Notes under the pieces: generated by a model
What the model saw: the letters and a program-made list of their open reading frames with translations, nothing else
Told to the model about the DNA's origin: nothing
Database searches by the model: none
Source of the DNA: Adiantum capillus-veneris
Taxonomy: Eukaryota; Streptophyta; Polypodiopsida; Polypodiales; Pteridaceae
Length of the DNA stretch: 64,000 nucleotides
Direction: 5' to 3'
Assembly (NCBI GenBank): GCA_014529385.2
Contig: CM043960.1
Location: 26,084,396 to 26,148,395, forward strand
Program-made: the position numbers and the translations under genes
Shown: one piece after another, positions 24,801 through 36,800 of the stretch
How positions within the stretch are numbered: the stretch's first letter is position 1
How the letters are laid out: every line of letters starts with the position of its first letter

Positions 24801-27800
24801 TGAAGAGAAGATCCTTCTCTAACACAGATTGCAAGCAAAAGAAGATCCTCAAGAACGCAAGAACCCAAGAACCTCAAGACCCCCAAGAACCTCAAGACCC
24901 TCAAAAACCCTAGACCCACAAGAACCCAAGTTCCTCGTGAACTTAAGAACCAAAGATCACAGTGTATGGTCATCACCCTAAGCGGAATGGATACTTCGCA
25001 TGGAGGCGGTGAGCATGGGAGTGGCGAAGAAGCGTTTTCCCTACCAGGAGGTTTTCCCAACCCTCCCCCTTCCCCATCTACGCCACGGATTGTACCAAAT
25101 CCTATGGAGGCGATGGTTAAGTCGATGATAGAGATGATGGCACAACGCAACAAGAAATGACTCGCGTTGCGATGGCACAACTAGAAAGAAAAGCAGAACG
25201 ACAGGAAGCCTTGGAGCGTGAACGCCAAGACAGACAAGAAACCTTGGAGCGTGAACGTCAGCTCAGACAAGATACCTTTGAGCGTGAGCGTGATCAAGCG
25301 CGCTTGGCGGCTGAAGAAAGACATGTAGAGCATGCGGCACAGAGTGAACAACGCATGCAAGAGTTTGTACGATATGTTCTCGCCTCGAAGTCAGAACCAA
25401 CCAAAGATGTTGGTAGTTCCTCCAGTGGCGCAAGGCGAGATTCGGACTCCAACAACCCAGTCACAGAGAAGATCCAGTTGAGTAAGTATGATGGTAAGAT
25501 GGATGCTACGGTCATTCATTCTTGGTTGCATCAATTTAATGCTTATTTTGCGACAACTAAGAAGACAGGAAATAGCAAGGTTTTGACGGCAGCTATGTAC
25601 CTTGCCGTTGATGCCATCAATTGGTACCACGCATGGCAAGAGGCATAGTTAGCTGCGCACCTAGAGGAAGCCGACGAATTCACGCGCCTTTCCTTCGGTT
25701 GGGTTGATTTCCAAGACAAGCTCAAGGCGCGGTTTATGCCACCCCAGTACCTCGCACGATTGAAGGACGATTGGCGCGGTCTCAAGCAAAATGGTATGCC
25801 AATTATGTCTTTCTCTAATCGTGTTTTGCAGCTCGGCACTCAATTACGCAAATCGGATGCGGAGCGCAAGGAGGCATTCCTTTATGGATTGGACGAGTAT
25901 ATCAAGTATGATGTCGAGGTGCTGGATCCATTCGATCTCAACAAGGCGGTAGCGATTGCTCTCGCACAGGAGGTGAAGCACAACAAGGGAAAGCCCAAGT
26001 AAAACAAGTACCTCTCAGACTTCTCAGATACCTCAGAATGGTAAGAGTGTTAAGAATGGTAAGACCGGTAACTCTTCTAACCAATTTTCCAATAGTCTCT
26101 CAGAAAAGAACTCTCAAAATGAACATAAGGGTAAGGCTAACACAATTGTTAAACCTAAGCTCACTCCAGATGAAAAGGTAGCTGAAACCGGCCCGTAGGG
26201 CGGTAGGCGTTGGCTTTCACCCGAAATTCTTTACTTTATGCACACACACAGAGCACTATGCAAAGAGAACCTGCGACGGGAGTTAACACTTGAACACACA
26301 CACGGCTCGGAAGCTAGAATGCTCCGAGCAGACGCCGACAACCTGTAGGCCCCAAAATTGGCGCCCCTTTCGGTATTTCTTTATTCTTTAGGAGGGTAAA
26401 TTACAAGGTAAGGTCCTGGGAATCCTTCACGTGTATCCACCTAGATACCATTTGATTTGGCCAAATTTCGGCAGCATAACAGCCCCAAAACTTGCGCGAA
26501 ACCAATTCCCCTGCTGGAACTCGCTTGCACTGTCGTATACCCTCTGATTCCTGTCCAAAAACAGTAAATTCAGCACGCTGTATTTACTGGTTTTTGCCAT
26601 GTTTTCAGCCCCAAACAGTCCCCTAACTGTCCTTTGCCAGTGGGGCACGATTCCCAATGATCCTGGCGTCCATATGGCTGAAAAACAGTGAATTTACAGC
26701 GCATACACAGCGCTGATTTTGCACCTGTACGGTGAGGTTATGACCCTCACCAGTGCCTGCTTTGGAGCAGCAGTTAGCTACCCCTGTTCCTGCTCAAGGA
26801 GGCTCTTGCCTCAGCACAAAAGCATGAACCCACACAACTGTACATCAGTCAAATGAGTAGCCCTCTTGTGGGGCATCACATAACTGCACGTAGGGGAGAA
26901 AGAGAGCAGTATGTAGCGTGCGGGGCATCACTCCCGTCACCATACTGTACATAGAGGGCAAGGTAAGCATTCCATAGCTTCTGTACCTGTTGCAATCCGC
27001 CTGTGGCTGAAAATGGCGCCCCCTTTGATGATATGCAGCTCGTTTTTGCCTCCCAGAGTGGCAGAATCGCTCACAAGATGACACGTCGCCCAGTTTCCGA
27101 GTTTGGGCTTTCCCTGCTAAAAATATCTCAACTGGTGCGTCAGTTGACTTCGCGGCAGAGTTGTAAAGTGTTCCCCTAGTCATACCGAAGGTAATGACGC
27201 GAACACATTTCGTGGCCCAAAATAGCAGTTCCCTAAATTTTAGGAGATGCTTCCGTTGGGCTCCCACTGGTCTTCTGACCATCTATCCTCATTGGGACCG
27301 CATCCAAAAAATGCAATGTGGCCCAACTGTCGGATACTTTTGGTTGGTAGTCCCACCTTGACTTTACGCCTTAATTGAGTTCACTTCCTAGTATCCACCA
27401 ACTTGCTAAGTGCGACGGGGGGACCTATATGATCTTGCTCTGAGCCTAGACATCCTCTTATCATACGAATTCGAGTGCCGACCCCTTCCCGTCTGCGGGT
27501 GAATCTACCGTTCACATTGGCCATACAATGTCCGACCGTTTGCTACTTCAAAAAGAGGGTCTTAAACAAATAAAATAAACCCCATTGGAAAGAAACCAAC
27601 AACCAAGGTTAGCAGTTGCCACATCTCTGTGACATGGTTAATAACTGCCACGTCCTCGTGACATACCCCCCTCTTGAAATCGCAAACGTCCTCGATTGCA
27701 TACCATAAATACACGCCACTGATGATCTTGTGCTATTAACACTCTTTTATCATCGCATGTATCCGCAAGAAAGGTCGTAACATACATAGATACAAATGAC

Positions 27801-30800
27801 TTAATGAGGCCTTCATACTTTTGCCATTTCCATCTATGGCACTGAATTCATATGTACATTTGATGTACTAGCTCTATCATTACCCCTCCTTTGCACACGT
27901 TGGGTTGGGGCATAAGTAGGCTGTAACCCAAAGGCTTCAAGGTAAAGCTGCAATACATTTGGTGACTCTGACAGTTCATGCTCTTCCATCCACTTTGCAT
28001 CCATAGGTGGATAGTTCTTGAACTTCACCAAATAGCGTCTTGCAACTTGTCCTTTAACTTTTCTGTCCTTATGTGCCAAAACTTGCTCAGGTACCAGGAT
28101 CTCATCAAGTTCCTCAACTTCTGGCTGATCCTCAACTGGCATATCTTCTGGCACATCACCCACGAAGGGTCTTAGAAGACTCACGTGAAACGCATTATGA
28201 ATCTTCCATGCATCAGGCAATTTCAGCCTGTAAGCCACATCGTTGATCTTGTCAAGCACTTGAAAAGGCCCATAGTAACGCATGCTGAGCTTAGGAAACA
28301 GCCGTTCCTTGCCCTTCATCTTCTTTAACCTTGCCTTTTCGAACTTTAAGAGAACCCAATCACCAAGTGATAGTAACAATTCACGACGGTGACGATCAGC
28401 AGCCTTTTTCTGTTTTGCCTGAGTTTTCTCCAAGGCAACTTTAATCTTCTTATACATCTCATCCATGTTCTCAACATATCGATCTGCCTCAAAGATCTTG
28501 TCCTTTGTGTGCAAAATGGGAGGAACCTTTTTGCCGCCTTCAACAATTTCAAAAGGTGCTTTGCCAGTAGACGAATGCACCGTATTATTGTACGCATACT
28601 CAAGCATAGGCAAATACTGTTCCCACTTGCCCTTATTATCTGACACATAGCATTTCAGCAGATCTAAGACAGTAGAATTGGCCTCTTCTGACTGTCCATC
28701 AGTTTGTGGATGAAACGAAGACGAGAACTTGAGCGTAGTACCCATGTTCTCAAACAATCCTCTCCAGAACAAACTGGTCATGCGAGGATCACGATCACTG
28801 ATAATCGATTGTGGCATACCATGGTACTTAAACACATTGTACATGAACAAGCGTGCCATCTGATCAGATTTTATCTTCTTCCTGACAGGGATAAAATGGG
28901 CCTGCTTGCTGAACCTGCAGATAATGGTCCATATACCATCATTCCCTGTTGGCGTCCTTGGAAGATCAAAGATAAAGTCCATAGCAATGCTTTCCCATGG
29001 CTTATCCGGAATCGGCAGTGGTTGTAACAACCCTGGTGCCTTTTGCCTGTCAAACTTGACCTTTTGGCAAACTATGCATGCTCGCACAAAGGCATCCACA
29101 TCTCTCCTCAAGGTAGGCCAATAGAAGAACGTCTCTACCGCTTTAACTGTTGCATCAATGCCACGATGCCCTGCATACGGTGGGACATGACTCTCTTCCA
29201 TGACCTTATGTCGCAGTGGCCTAGTGACACAAAGTCTGCCATGCATCATCATAAAACCGTCTCTGAGGAGGTAGTGCTCGTGATGTTGCCCCTCTTGTAA
29301 CTGTTCAAAGATCCTTGCAAAATCTTCATCAGCAGTATACTGTTCCTTCATGTCATCTAACTCATGATGATAAGGAATTGACACAGCTGAAATTTGTGGC
29401 TTTCTTGATAACGCATCAGCCACAACATTCTTCTTGCCTTCCACATGCATAATCTGGAAGTGGAACATGGAAAGAATGTTTGCCCATCGCATATGCTTTT
29501 CGGATAACTTTGACTGTGTCAAGAAGTATCGCAAGGTCTGATGATCTGTTTGGACAACAAAATCAGCACCTAAGAGGTAGTGCTTCCAGCTAGAAAGCGC
29601 ATGAATAACGGCCAAGAGTTCTTTCTCATAGACTTGCATAGTCCTCTCTGGCCCTTGCAAAATTCGGCTTTCATATGCTACTACCCGTCCATCTTGCATT
29701 AGCACTGCTCCGATGCTACTGCCACACGCGTCACATTGGACCACAAATGACTTCTTGAGATCTGGCAAAACAATAACTGGATCTGAAGTCAACTTTTCCT
29801 TTAAGAGACTAAAAGCTGAAATCTCTTTTTGGGTCCATCTGAAAGTGACCTCTTTCTTTTGCAATGCGTGAAGAGGCGATGCTATCTCTGCAAAATTTCT
29901 GATAAACCTTCTATAGTAGGAACACAATCCCAAGAAGCTTCTGACATCGTGCACAGTCTTCAAGCCTGGCCATGTCTTGATAGCTTCGACCTTTGCGGGA
30001 TCCATTCTAACACCATCCTTTGAGACTATGTGGCCCAGAAAGTGGATCTCTTCCAGGAAGAATTCACTTTTCTTAGGATTGACAAGTAACCTGTGACTGC
30101 GCAGCTCTTCGAACACAATGGTCAAGTGACGCCTATGCTCCTCTTCATTCTTCGAATACACAATCATGTCATCGAAGAATGTTCCAACAAACTGTTGATG
30201 CGAGCGGAAAATCCGGTCCATCATTCTGTTGAACGTGGCTGGAGCATTTGTTAGCCCAAACGGCATCACTAGAAACTCATAAAGATCAAATGTCGTTCTA
30301 AACGCAGTCTTGTGCACATCCTCTGGGCTTATACGAATCTGATGGTACCCACTCTTCAGGTCTATCCTGCTGAAAATTGCAGCACCCTCTAAACGATCGA
30401 GAATATCATCAATGCGAGGAATAGGAAACCTATTCTTGATGGTATTCTTATTCAACGCACGGTAATCAATACACATGCGCCATGAGCCGTCCTTCTTCTG
30501 CACTAGGAGCACTGGGGAGCAAAAGGGTGAAGAACTAGGCTGAATCAGCCCCTTCTCTAATAACTCCTCAACCTGGCCCATAATCTCTTTCTGCTGTGCC
30601 GCACTAACCCTGTAGGGAGGTCTATTTGGTGGGCTACACCCTGGCACCAAATCTATCCGATGGTCCTCAGGTCTCTCTGGCGGTAATTGCGACGGTAATG
30701 AATCAGAAAAACAGTCACTAAACTTTTGCAAAAATGCTGACCTTTCTTTATCTAACACAGATAAATTTGACTGATCCCTATCTGAGACATCACGTGCAAA

Positions 30801-33800
30801 AATCAAGTACACAGAAAGATGATTCTTTATTACAGAAGTGATAGCAGAAGCAGATACAATAGGGACTGACTCTCCTTTAAGCTTTACATCCAAGATGTGA
30901 GTTTTGCCCCTATGTTGTACAGTGATCTTTTTGTTGTAGGCATCCAAGACTCCATGCACTCGGAACATCCACGGGATCCCCAACAAGGCGTCACAACCTT
31001 CCAGCGGCATGATGTAAAACTCTTCAGTGTCCACATACGACTGAATATGCAGACGCAGTTTTCCAATGATGGGAGTAACACACTCTGAGTGGCCAGGACA
31101 TGCCAACCCTGCCTCTGCTGTGTACCCCATCTCTTCAGCTTTGATGCCGAGCTTCATAGCTAACTCTGGTGAGATAAAGTTGGCTTTGGCACCTGGATCA
31201 AAGAAGATGAGTGCCGTTTGATCCCTAACTTTACCCCATGCCCTGCATAACTCACTGGCATCTGTGCTGGGCCTGTCACCCACCATGTCTGGCACTAAAC
31301 CTGCCGTGGGTTTAGGCTTCTTGCCTTTCTGGTCTTCTTTATCCTCTGAGTCAGCTGGCCTTTTCCTTTGTGGACAATTGATAGAAAAGTGACCAGGCTG
31401 CTCGCATATAAAGCATTTGTTCTCAGCCATTAGGACCTTCTTTTCCTCGAGCGACTTGCGCACAAAAGCCTTCCTTTTCTGTTTCTTTGCCTGCGCTCCA
31501 GAAGTCCCAGCTGAATCCTTGTCTTTGGTGGCCTGTTCAGACCCCTGTGACGCATCAGGAGCCGTTTTCACAAAGGGCTTCTTCGCTGAATTTTTCTTTT
31601 GCTGCCCTCCTTTATCATTGCTCGGAAATCCACTGTCCTCTCCTTTCAACAGGGCAAGACCAGTGTTCGCAACTTCCATAAGCTGAGTAAGGGTAGCCAC
31701 TCTGTTCTTTGTACAGTAATCACGAAGCCCTTTAGGCAGCCCACAACAATACTTCTCTATCTGCTCTGTCAGTGGCACAAATCTGTAGGAGGTCACTGAG
31801 AGTAACGCTTTACAAAACCTCCTATTGTACTCCAGCAAGCTCTTGCACGAAGCTGAAGTAAGCTGGTGCCAATCTGTCAGGACATCGGCTTCAAATTCAT
31901 TTGATAGCCAAGCAGATGCAAACATTTGCTTGAAGTAAACCCAAGTGGCGGGTGCCTGTCCTTGCATTAACAATGTGGTCCACCATGTAAGCGCATTGTC
32001 CTTTAAGAAAGTGGCAGCTTTCCGACCTTCGAGGCCTCTGTAAAATTCCCTCCCGCATAAGCTGTATCAAACTGCTGGAGGAAAGTGAGTGCCTTTGTCT
32101 TATCCTCGAAACCACTGAAGGTACTGAACTTTACTGCTGCACCACCTTCTTTGTAAGCCTTCGGCTTCTCTAGTGCCCCCAAGTTGTCATACGGGATGGT
32201 CTGCAACATGGGCACTGTACTAGGCATGATCGGCACGTGTTGGCCATTCACATTTTGCGTCAGAGGTGCGATATCTGGCTGCTGTCCAGAAAAACCAGCC
32301 ATGCCAAAATGACCCTGTGGCACCCCAAACTGGCCTTGGTTGCCGTGGAAACCTTGCTGCATGCCGATAGTACCATACATGGGGTTTGGCATGATGCCTT
32401 GCATACCCCCGAACACTGTTCCTGGCATGTACGGCTGACTTCCAGACGCATAACCAGCCATACTTTGGAACACTGATCCACCCCCGAAATACCCAGGATG
32501 TACCGTGGGTGGTGGAAAAACTGAGTGCATAGCCTGGTATCCAGCTCCCTGTCCATTCAAGACAGCATGCTGGCTCTGAAAGGTGGCGGGCTGAACTGGC
32601 ATAACCTGTGGAATAGGCGTTCTAGCCACCTGTTCAAGCACGGGAGGAACCTGCTTTGGAGCCCCCGACTCCGCAACATGCGAGTGTTCCCTTTCCTCCT
32701 GCGCCTCATGAAGTACCTGGGCTTGAGCTTCAACAAGCTCTGTACGCGGCGTAGGTTGCCTATTTTGATGTTGCACTGGTGGCGCTTGCAAGAATTCCAT
32801 AAACCTCGGATTTTGCACCAGCTGCGAAAAGACATTCACCGCGGCAACTAACTGAGTCTTAAACGCATCATCCTCAAGTTGCCCTGTCATAAAGCCCTGT
32901 ACTACTGGAGGGACATTCACGTTGACAGGAGGTACAGACTGACGTGGCCGTGAGCTCTCGCCAATCTCAAAAACCATAGGAATCTCCTGCCTGTCCTTTG
33001 GAGAGGAACCCTCTTCCATAATTCCCTTCCCCTTGTCGGTCATAGTGTAATCCCCGCGTTCTTGCAATGTGTGTCTTTACCCTGAACAATCCAGGCTCAC
33101 TCTTTGAGGAAAAAGTGATTGATATCCCGGCAATGGAACCATGAAACCGGCCCGTAGGGCGGTAGGCGTTGGCTTTCACCCGAAATTCTTTACTTTATGC
33201 ACACACACAGAGCACTATGCAAAGAGAACTTGCGACGGGAGTTAACACTTGAACACACACACGGCTCGGAAGCTAGAATGCTCCGAGCAGACGCCGACAA
33301 CCTGTAGGCCCCAAAATTGGCGCCCCTTTCGGTATTTCTTTATTCTTTAGGAGGGTAAATTACAAGGTAAGGTCCTGGGAATCCTTCACGTGTATCCACC
33401 TAGATACCATTTGATTTGGCCAAATTTCGGCAGCATAACAGCCCCAAAACTTGCGCGAAACCAATTCCCCTGCTGGAACTCGCTTGCACTGTCGTATACC
33501 CTCTGATTCCTGTCCAAAAACAGTAAATTCAGCACGCTGTATTTACTGGTTTTTGCCCTGTTTTCAGTCCCAAACAGTCCCCTAACTGTCCTTTGCCAGT
33601 GGGGCACGATTCCCAATGATCTTGGCGTCCATATGGCTGAAAAACAGTGAATTTACAGCGCATACACAGCGCTGATTTTGCACCTGTACGGTGAGGTTAT
33701 GACCCTCACCAGTGCCTGCTTTGGAGCAGCAGTTAGCTACCCCTGTTCCTGCTCAAGGAGGCTCTTGCCTCAGCACAAAAGCATGAACCCACACAACTGT

Positions 33801-36800
33801 ACATCAGTCAAATGAGTAGCCCTCTTGTGGGGCATCACATAACTGCACGTAGGGGAGAAAGAGAGCAGTATGTAGCGTGCGGGGCATCACTCCCGTCACC
33901 ATACTGTACATAGAGGGCAAGGTAAGCATTCCATAGCTTCTGTACCTGTTGCAATCCACCTGTGGCTGAAAATGGCGCCCCCTTTGATGATATGCAGCTC
34001 GTTTTTGCCTCCCAGAGTGGCAGAATCGCTCACAAGATGACACGTCGCCCAGTTTCCGAGTTTGGGCTTTCCCTGCTAAAAATATCTCAACTGGTGCGTC
34101 AGTTGACTTCGCGGCAGAGTTGTAAAGTGTTCCCCTAGTCATACCGAAGGTAATGACGCGAACACATTTCGTGGCCCAAAATAGCAGTTCCCTAAATTTT
34201 AGGAGATGCTTCCGTTGGGCTCCCACTGGTCTTCTGACCATCTATCCTCATTGGGACCGCATCCAAAAAATGCAATGTGGCCCAAGTGTCGGATACTTTT
34301 GGTTGGTAGTCCCACCTTGACTTTACGCCTTAATTGAGTTCACTTCCTAGTATCCACCAACTTGCTAAGTGCGACGGGGGGACCTATATGATCTTGCTCT
34401 GAGCCTAGACATCCTCTTACCATACGAATTCGAGTGCCGACCCCTTCCCGTCTGCGGGTGAATCTACCGTTCACATTGGCCATACAATGTCCGACCGTTT
34501 GCTACTTCAAAAAGAGGGTCTTAAACAAATAAAATAAACCCCATTGGAAAGAAACCAACAACCAAGGTTAGCAGTTGCCACATCTCTGTGACATGGTTAA
34601 TAACTGCCACGTCCTCGTGACAGTAGCACAAGGAATTTTAGGGGGATACATCACGTCGGAAGAGCAAAGCACTTATTCTAAGGAAGGTCGTTGTTTTCAT
34701 TGTCACATTAAGGGTCACGTAAAAAGAACATGTCCTAAGCTTGAATCGAATGAATCTTAAGAATCCACTGAACCCCCTTTCTCTCCTCTGTTAATGCAAT
34801 CAAGACAACACGAGTGTGGCCCAAGTTTCTCATGACCCTCCCATTGATGAGTCTCTCATTAAATGTTATGGTCATATGACGGGGTAGCGTTTTGTCATAT
34901 TGTTTGACCCAGGCAATATGCAAGATGTAATTAGTCCCTCTCTTGTTGAGAAAGCCCGCCTAGAGGTTAGTCCGAAATCTCCTCTCGAGGTTTCTGGCTT
35001 CGCTCCCGGTATGGATTCTCTCATCACGAAAGAGTGCCTTGATGTGTTGTTTACAGTTCAACAAGTTGTTTTCCATAGAAAATTTGTAGTCTCTCCTCTC
35101 TCAGGATGTGATATGATTTTGGGCATTCGATGGTTTCGTGAGCATAACCCTCTCATTGATTGGGCTGAAAATACGTTCAATTTCAATGCCAAAAGTGACT
35201 CTCCCATTGTCATTTGTGGAGAGCAAGTTGTTCATTCTCCATCTCTCATTTCTAATGTGCAGGCGAAGATTGAAAGGATTCACGAGCAGGAGACTCTCTC
35301 AGCCTCTTCGTCTCCAAAGCATGACACACAGGATTTGCATGATGGTAAGCTTGATGAATTACATGATAATGATACACATGATGATTTGAATGACAATAAC
35401 AAGCATGATGATTTGTATGATGATCAAGATGTGTTTTCTCACAAGCATGATGATTTGCATGATGATCACGATGTGTTTTCTCACAAGCATGATGATTTGC
35501 ATGATCACGATGTTATTCCTCACGAGCATGATGATTTGTATGATCAAGACGTGATTGTTCACAAGGATGATGGGGTAGTTGATGCTTTTTCTAGCAAAGC
35601 TAACCTCGTTGCAGATTCTATCGATCACGAGGATCGATCTTGGCTTTCGAGTCGAGGTCCACAAAACCCCACAAGAAGATTCGATAGATCCCGAAGAATC
35701 GACCTTGGCTCTCGAGCCTAGGTCCAAAGAATTCTTACAGGAAGTACTATGTGTTCGAATGATTCGTCAGCACGCATTATTCGAGTGTTTCATTCGTGAT
35801 CGTTTTCTGTATTTTAGTCAGCGTCTTTATGTGATCCCTTTTCCTAGGCATGACATATTGTACGTTGAGCACGTTTCACTTATAAATGAGCATGGATGTA
35901 TGCGGATTATTCATGAAAAGCTGAAAAGTATGCATTCAAGCAAGTCACATTCCACGTCTCTTCCTTGGCACGACACAATTGTAGAAAGAGCACATGAAAG
36001 TATGAGCACCAAGCACGGGTATTTCTGTTGTGAATTGCCACAGTGGATTGATTTAGATAAAAAATAAAAGATTCGATCTCATTGTTTGCATGTCTTGGAT
36101 GAACGGTTTGGCACTCCGTCTATTTGTTCATTCACATTGCATGCACAGTCTTTTGAGAAGACGAGATTTTTTCCAATCACTTTACATGGAATAGGTATAT
36201 TCATGTTTTTGTGTTGGAAGTGGTTTCAATAATTTTCAGCCTTGGAGATTCTTGAAGAAGATGGACCTACGTCCATAGACAAAGTTCAAGCATTGAAGGA
36301 GCCAGAGATGACTTTGTGTCACTTTCGGCGCGGCCAAAAGAAGCAAGCATTGTAGACCTTTATGAAGTTCAAGTATTGTACGACCCACACCTCAAAGTGG
36401 GCCGGCGAAGAGTCCTTCCCAGGATTTGAGACCTTGTTGGCGATCTCCCTCGACGCCATACACTTCGGTATCGATACCTCACTTTGAAAAGGAGGGGATG
36501 CCACGTGACACATCCAACCCTATGTGTCCGTGGACAAGCTACAACATGACCAGGGTTCAGTCAGTCAAGTCAGTCTAGAATAGGAAGTGATCTGGCACTT
36601 TTGTGAGTCTGTTCGCAGACTATGCATGACCAGTCACGTAGAATAGATGCATATCCTCCGGTTGCACACAGCATGATCATAAGCATTCCCATCAGAATCC
36701 ATCAGGAAATTTTTCAGTGCATTAAAACCTATTTTCCTTATTTTTGACATTTTTAACTTATTTATTAAGCGACTTTTGTTGGGAACTAGGTAGGGCAATT

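Larger units (their letters stand above)
26183..34622 (-). mobile_element. Full-length, young Ty3/gypsy chromovirus (8.4 kb)
   Basis: Two 1,481-bp LTRs (26183-27663 and 33142-34622) begin and end TG/CA on the minus strand and are flanked by GTAGC (26178-26182, 34623-34627). Only about seven differences between them were found by eye, so the insertion is recent. The interior holds a primer-binding site complementary to tRNA-Glu, gag, a 1,379-codon gag-pol ORF ending in a chromodomain, and the polypurine tract CAAGAGGGGGGTA. It sits inside the gag of another element. One frameshift in gag separates the two ORFs. Confidence 0.95.

Noticed and set aside
28346-31799. Plus-strand ORFs opposite the chromovirus pol
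   Set aside because: They are shadow frames of the 1,379-codon minus-strand ORF.
35359-35727. Minus-strand ORF rich in Ile/Met/Val opposite the His/Asp repeats
   Set aside because: It is the complement of the repeat codons. The plus frame has the protease context.
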